Source: Silene conica (Eukaryota; Streptophyta; Magnoliopsida; Caryophyllales; Caryophyllaceae). From it: DNA of 64,000 nt. The position numbers and the translations under genes were made by a program. The notes beneath the pieces are model-generated. The model did no database searches. It saw only the letters and a program-made list of their open reading frames with translations, and had not been told where the DNA came from. Positions within the stretch are counted from its first letter, which is position 1. Each line of letters starts with the position of its first letter. The stretch spans positions 48,045,910 through 48,109,909 of the forward strand of contig CM055320.2 in NCBI GenBank assembly GCA_029255685.2. Reading direction: 5' to 3'. Positions 60,490-64,000 of this stretch are shown here, one piece after another.

Positions 60490-63400
60490 TTTAGCTTTTT
60501 GGAATGTAAGAGGCATGAATAGGGTTAGGAAACAGTTAGAAATTAATTATTTTTTGCAGAATAAGAAAGTTGGTCTATGTGGCCTTCTTGAAACTAAAAT
60601 AAAGGCTAAGGCTATGACTAAGGCGTTTGGAAGTTTTCGTCCCTGGTGTATTTCGACTAATAATGGTTACCATCCTGGAGGTAGAATTTGGATTCTCTGG
60701 AACCCGGCTGTTTTTCGGGTGCATTTTGTTGAGTATAATCCACAGTATATTCACATGAAAGTTGAGTCCTTGGTCAATAGACATTCTTTTTTCCTTACGA
60801 TGATATATGCTTTTAATGGAGCCTCGGCTCGGATACCTCTCTGGAATCATTTGAGGAGAATATCTCGCATGATTAATGGGCCATGGGCAATTGCCGGAGA
60901 CATGAACTGTGTTCTTGCTCTAAATGAGAGAGTGGGAGGGAATGTGACTGAAGCTGATCTTCTTCAGTTTCGGGATTGTGTGAATGATTGCGGGCTTGTT
61001 GACATTGTGAGCAAGGGATCTTTTTATACTTGGAATAACAAAAAGCAACCTGATGAGCGTATTTACAGTCGGTTGGACAGATTTATGGTGAATAAATATT
61101 GGAGTGAGGCAAGGCCTGATCTTGTTGCCTATTTCATGCCCGAAGGTTTGTATGATCATTGTCCTTGTGTGGTTAGTAGTAATCAAGTAATTCAACATAA
61201 ACGGAGTTTCAAGTACTTTAACATGTGGGGCAAGTCGGCTTCTTTTATTCCGACTGTGGAGAATTCTTGGAATAAAGACGTAAATGGAACGGCTATGTAC
61301 AGATTGGTTGGTAATCTTCGAGCTTTAAAGCCAGCGTTGAAGGATTTGAACAGGTCTCGTTTCTCTGACATTGAGTCTGCAGCAATTATTAAACAAAAGC
61401 TACTGTTTGAGGTTCAAGAGAGGTTGGGCGCTGACCCTAGTAACATGGCAGACCGAGCTCTTGAGTTGAAGTTGGCAGAAGAATATCATGATCTGGAAGT
61501 TGCTAAAACTAGTTATCTTTTGCAAAAATCCAAATTTGATTGGCTAGTGCAAGGTGACTCCAATAGTGCCTATTACCATGGGATATTAAAGAAGAGACAG
61601 AGCACTAATTATGTGTTGAGTATAGAGGATATGCACGGTACTACGTGTGAGACACCAAGTTCTATCCAGAAGGCGTTCTTAGATTATTACCAGAATTTGC
61701 TTGGAACTCAACATGCTACTTCTGACGTTCGTTCTCGAATTATTGCTCAAGGGAAGGTGTGCTCTGATGAAATGAAGCAACTTTTAATGCTTCCGGTTAC
61801 TGATTTGGAGATTAAGGAGGCTCTGTTTAGTATTCCTGATAACAAATCCCCGGGGCCGGATGGATTTTCGAGTAAATTCTTTAAGGATGCTTGGCCAGTT
61901 ATTCATTCGGATGTGACGGCTGCTATCCGTGATTTTTTTGTGCACAAGAAGATCCTTAAACAATTAAATGCTACTAATCTTGTTCTTATTCCCAAAGCGG
62001 CTAGACCTTCTAATGTTATGCAGTTCCGTCCTATTGCTTGCTGCAATGTGATTTACAAAACGATCTCTAAGATCCTGTGCTCGAGGCTTGCTTCTGTGTT
62101 ATCCTTGTTGGTTGATATGAATCAGGGTGCTTTCATCCAAGCACGTCATATTCAAGAAAATATCCTTATATGTCAAGATTTAATTCGGTTGTATGGTCGT
62201 CCTAATACGTCCCCGAAGTGTTTACTTAAGATTGACTTACAGAAAGCCTATGATTCCGTTGAGTGGAGATTTATTGAACAATTGTTGGTTAAGTTACAAT
62301 TTCCTCCTGATTTTATTAAAATGGTTATGGCATGTGTCACTTCTCCGAGCTATTCATTGAGTATTAATGGTGAGATGTTTGGGTTTTTCCCGGGGAAGAG
62401 GGGGCTGCGTCAAGGCGATCCTTTGTCGCCTCTGCTGTTCACGATTTGTATGGACTATCTCACTCGTACGCTCAAATATGCTGCTTCTAAGTATCCATTC
62501 AGTTATCATCCTCTTTGTAAAAAGATGAAGTTGGCCAATTTGATGTTTGCAGACGATGTCCTTATGTTTTCTAAAGGGGATGCTCAATCTATGACGGTGT
62601 TGCTCCGGTCATTTGCTACCTTTTCTTTGGCGTCTGGCCTTCGGGTTAGTCCAACTAAATCTAATGTATTTTTTGGAGGGGTTCCTGAAGGATTGAAACA
62701 ACAGTTTATTAATGCCTCTGGGTTCGTTGAAGGTACTCTGCCTTTTACTTACTTGGGAATGCCTATTCAAACGACTCGGTTAAAGAAACATGATTGTGAA
62801 TGCCTTGTTGAGAAAATTTGTGCTCGGATTCATTCTTATGGTGCGAAGAAGTTCTCTTATGCGGGGAGGCTTGTGTTGGTCAAGGCAGTGCTATCCTCGC
62901 TTCATTCTTATTGGGCAACGTTGTTCATTTTACCCAAAGGAGTCATATCAAAAATTGAGAACACGTGTAGGAATTTTTTGTGGGACAGTAGTACGGAGTA
63001 TTGTCGTGCTCCTCTCGTTGCTTGGGATAAGATTTGTGCTCCCAAGGATGAGGGTGGCCTGGGCATTCGAAACTTGGAGTGGGTCAATATCGCAATGGTG
63101 GGGAGATTAGTTAATTGGATCATGATTAATAAGGAATCCTTATGGGTGACTTGGGTGCGAACTAACTTCATTAAAGATCGGGACTGGATGCACTATTCTC
63201 CCTCTGCCTATTCGAGTTGGTCTTGGAGGCGTATTTGTTACGTTAAAGACCGTTTAGCTTCTGGGTTTACAGATGGCGTTTGGACAGGCAGCCCTGAGGG
63301 GTATTCGGTTTCAAGCTGCTACGATTGGTTACGGGTACAAAGGGCTGCTGTTTCATGGTCTGATGTTGTGTGGAACGATATGGGTGTGCCGAAACACCAA

Positions 63401-63850
63401 TTTTTTGGGTGGATTTACATGTCTGGGGCCTTGCGCACTAATGATATGCTAATTGGGTTTGGTATTGATATACCACCTGAGTGTTATATTTGTGGGCAGG
63501 AGGTGGAAACCAATGATCACTTATTTTTTGGTTGCTCTTACAGTAGACAGGTACTCAATTACTTGCTTCATTTCACTAATCTGGCGCTTCCAGTACACCA
63601 GCCGATTCTATGGTGTGGAACTATTACTCAAAATCGTATGCAATATGGGATTTATGCGACTATTATTCTGAGTACGCTTTACCATATATGGCAACAACGG
63701 AATCTGGGCAAGCATGAACATCTCGTTCATCTTCCCCGAAAGGTCGCTGCTGATATCATGGCTGAAGTGCGTATTCGTCTCAGACGTCAAAATGTAACTA
63801 GTTTTCATAGAGATGATCTAGACTGGCTAAAGCTTCATGATCTCTTGTAA
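60476..63850 (+). CDS. LINE ORF2, endonuclease and reverse transcriptase
   Basis: 1124 residues from ATG 60476 (MSMDNLAFWNVRGMNR). The frame is open somewhat upstream, but this Met begins the endonuclease fold. The APE-type endonuclease (about 1-230) has NVRGMNR, LLETKIK, AIAGDMNCVL, GSFYTWNN, SRLDRFMVN and YDHCPCVV. The reverse transcriptase (about 450-730) has NKSPGPDGFSSKFFK, RPIACCNVIYKTISK, LKIDLQKAYDSVEW, GLRQGDPLSPLLF and the catalytic FADDVLMF. A C-terminal zf-RVT region includes CYICGQEVETNDHLFFGC. No RNase H domain is visible. It nicks the target and copies its RNA in place. Start and ORF1 stop overlap by 14 bases, suggesting reinitiation. Confidence 0.95.
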   Translation: MSMDNLAFWNVRGMNRVRKQLEINYFLQNKKVGLCGLLETKIKAKAMTKAFGSFRPWCISTNNGYHPGGRIWILWNPAVFRVHFVEYNPQYIHMKVESLVNRHSFFLTMIYAFNGASARIPLWNHLRRISRMINGPWAIAGDMNCVLALNERVGGNVTEADLLQFRDCVNDCGLVDIVSKGSFYTWNNKKQPDERIYSRLDRFMVNKYWSEARPDLVAYFMPEGLYDHCPCVVSSNQVIQHKRSFKYFNMWGKSASFIPTVENSWNKDVNGTAMYRLVGNLRALKPALKDLNRSRFSDIESAAIIKQKLLFEVQERLGADPSNMADRALELKLAEEYHDLEVAKTSYLLQKSKFDWLVQGDSNSAYYHGILKKRQSTNYVLSIEDMHGTTCETPSSIQKAFLDYYQNLLGTQHATSDVRSRIIAQGKVCSDEMKQLLMLPVTDLEIKEALFSIPDNKSPGPDGFSSKFFKDAWPVIHSDVTAAIRDFFVHKKILKQLNATNLVLIPKAARPSNVMQFRPIACCNVIYKTISKILCSRLASVLSLLVDMNQGAFIQARHIQENILICQDLIRLYGRPNTSPKCLLKIDLQKAYDSVEWRFIEQLLVKLQFPPDFIKMVMACVTSPSYSLSINGEMFGFFPGKRGLRQGDPLSPLLFTICMDYLTRTLKYAASKYPFSYHPLCKKMKLANLMFADDVLMFSKGDAQSMTVLLRSFATFSLASGLRVSPTKSNVFFGGVPEGLKQQFINASGFVEGTLPFTYLGMPIQTTRLKKHDCECLVEKICARIHSYGAKKFSYAGRLVLVKAVLSSLHSYWATLFILPKGVISKIENTCRNFLWDSSTEYCRAPLVAWDKICAPKDEGGLGIRNLEWVNIAMVGRLVNWIMINKESLWVTWVRTNFIKDRDWMHYSPSAYSSWSWRRICYVKDRLASGFTDGVWTGSPEGYSVSSCYDWLRVQRAAVSWSDVVWNDMGVPKHQFFGWIYMSGALRTNDMLIGFGIDIPPECYICGQEVETNDHLFFGCSYSRQVLNYLLHFTNLALPVHQPILWCGTITQNRMQYGIYATIILSTLYHIWQQRNLGKHEHLVHLPRKVAADIMAEVRIRLRRQNVTSFHRDDLDWLKLHDLL

Positions 63851-63904
63851 TCTTTGAACTAGCCTTTGCTTGCTTGTTTTGATATATATATCTTACCTTT
63901 TATC

Positions 63905-63925
63905 AAAAAAAAAAAAAAAAAAAAA

Positions 63926-63927
<2 letters not shown>
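63905..63927 (+). other. LINE poly-A tail
   Basis: Twenty-three A residues following TATATATATCTTACCTTT and ATC, directly joined to AAT repeats. Confidence 0.95.

Positions 63928-64000
<73 letters not shown>
63928..64000. repeat. (AAT)n on the right side of the LINE
   Basis: TAA/AAT repeats to the window edge with one interruption (AATTATAAT near 63962). It is the right side of the tract the LINE entered, or was seeded by the tail. Confidence 0.9.

Larger units (their letters stand above)
59109..63927 (+). mobile_element. Plant L1-type LINE, apparently full length
   Basis: Short G-rich 5' leader, two ORFs, a 54-base 3' untranslated region and a 23-base poly-A. It is bounded on both sides by AAT repeats, so it inserted into the microsatellite of the LARD LTR; the target duplication cannot be told from the repeat. 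Both ORFs are open with conserved motifs, so it could be active or recently so. Confidence 0.92.

Overview
The window is repeat-dense nuclear DNA of a flowering plant. It holds spliced CACTA and Helitron-type genes, plant-lineage LTR retrotransposons with Met-tRNA primer sites, a plant L1-type LINE and no bacterial signals. A eudicot is likely; I cannot name the species. Almost everything is a nest of transposable elements, several dated relative to each other by exact target-site duplications (TSDs).

Left edge (1-6413): the last 1.7 kb of a Tekay-like LTR carries a tandem array of small hairpins. It interrupts one of two inverted paralogues of a small F-box-like gene (1680-1987 minus and 5411-5917 plus), both broken.

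CACTA block (6414 to about 33.9 kb): a CACTACAAGAAAAA terminus with GGCGAC subterminal repeats opens a CACTA element whose transposase exons lie 25 kb downstream (31488-33927). Two elements were inserted between. (a) A gag-only, pol-less Angela-like copia element (7084-27107, TSD TATTG) itself contains a second, pol-bearing but broken Angela element (11649-21057, TSD ATAAG) and a 3-kb solo LTR (22842-25852, TSD CATAG). (b) A gag-protease-only Ty3/gypsy element (27177-31285, TSD AGTTA) has a long ORF that ends inside its own 3' LTR.

Helitron block (about 34.3-50.0 kb, minus strand): the last codons of a Helitron helicase (49826-50005) lie upstream of an RPA70-like single-strand-binding gene (34323-48410). 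That gene is split by a nearly complete Sirevirus (SIRE-type copia, 36238-47732, TSD GAGTA) with gag, pol and an envelope-like ORF. The Sirevirus carries repeated 9-bp-arm palindromes in its LTR and coding regions.

Right edge (50006-64000): the helicase is cut by a minus-strand gypsy-type element with LTRs, primer site and polypurine tract but a non-coding 3.9-kb interior (LARD-like). Its right-hand LTR contains a perfect (AAT)n tract of about 567 units. An apparently intact L1-type LINE (two ORFs, poly-A tail) sits inside that tract.

The LINE and perhaps the Sirevirus pol look intact. Pol-less elements (7084, 27177, 50006) need enzymes supplied in trans. The strongest unexplained signal is the hairpin arrays of the Tekay-like LTRs: loops are conserved, stems vary but stay paired, and the imperfect pairs I inspected are mostly G-U in the plus-strand reading.
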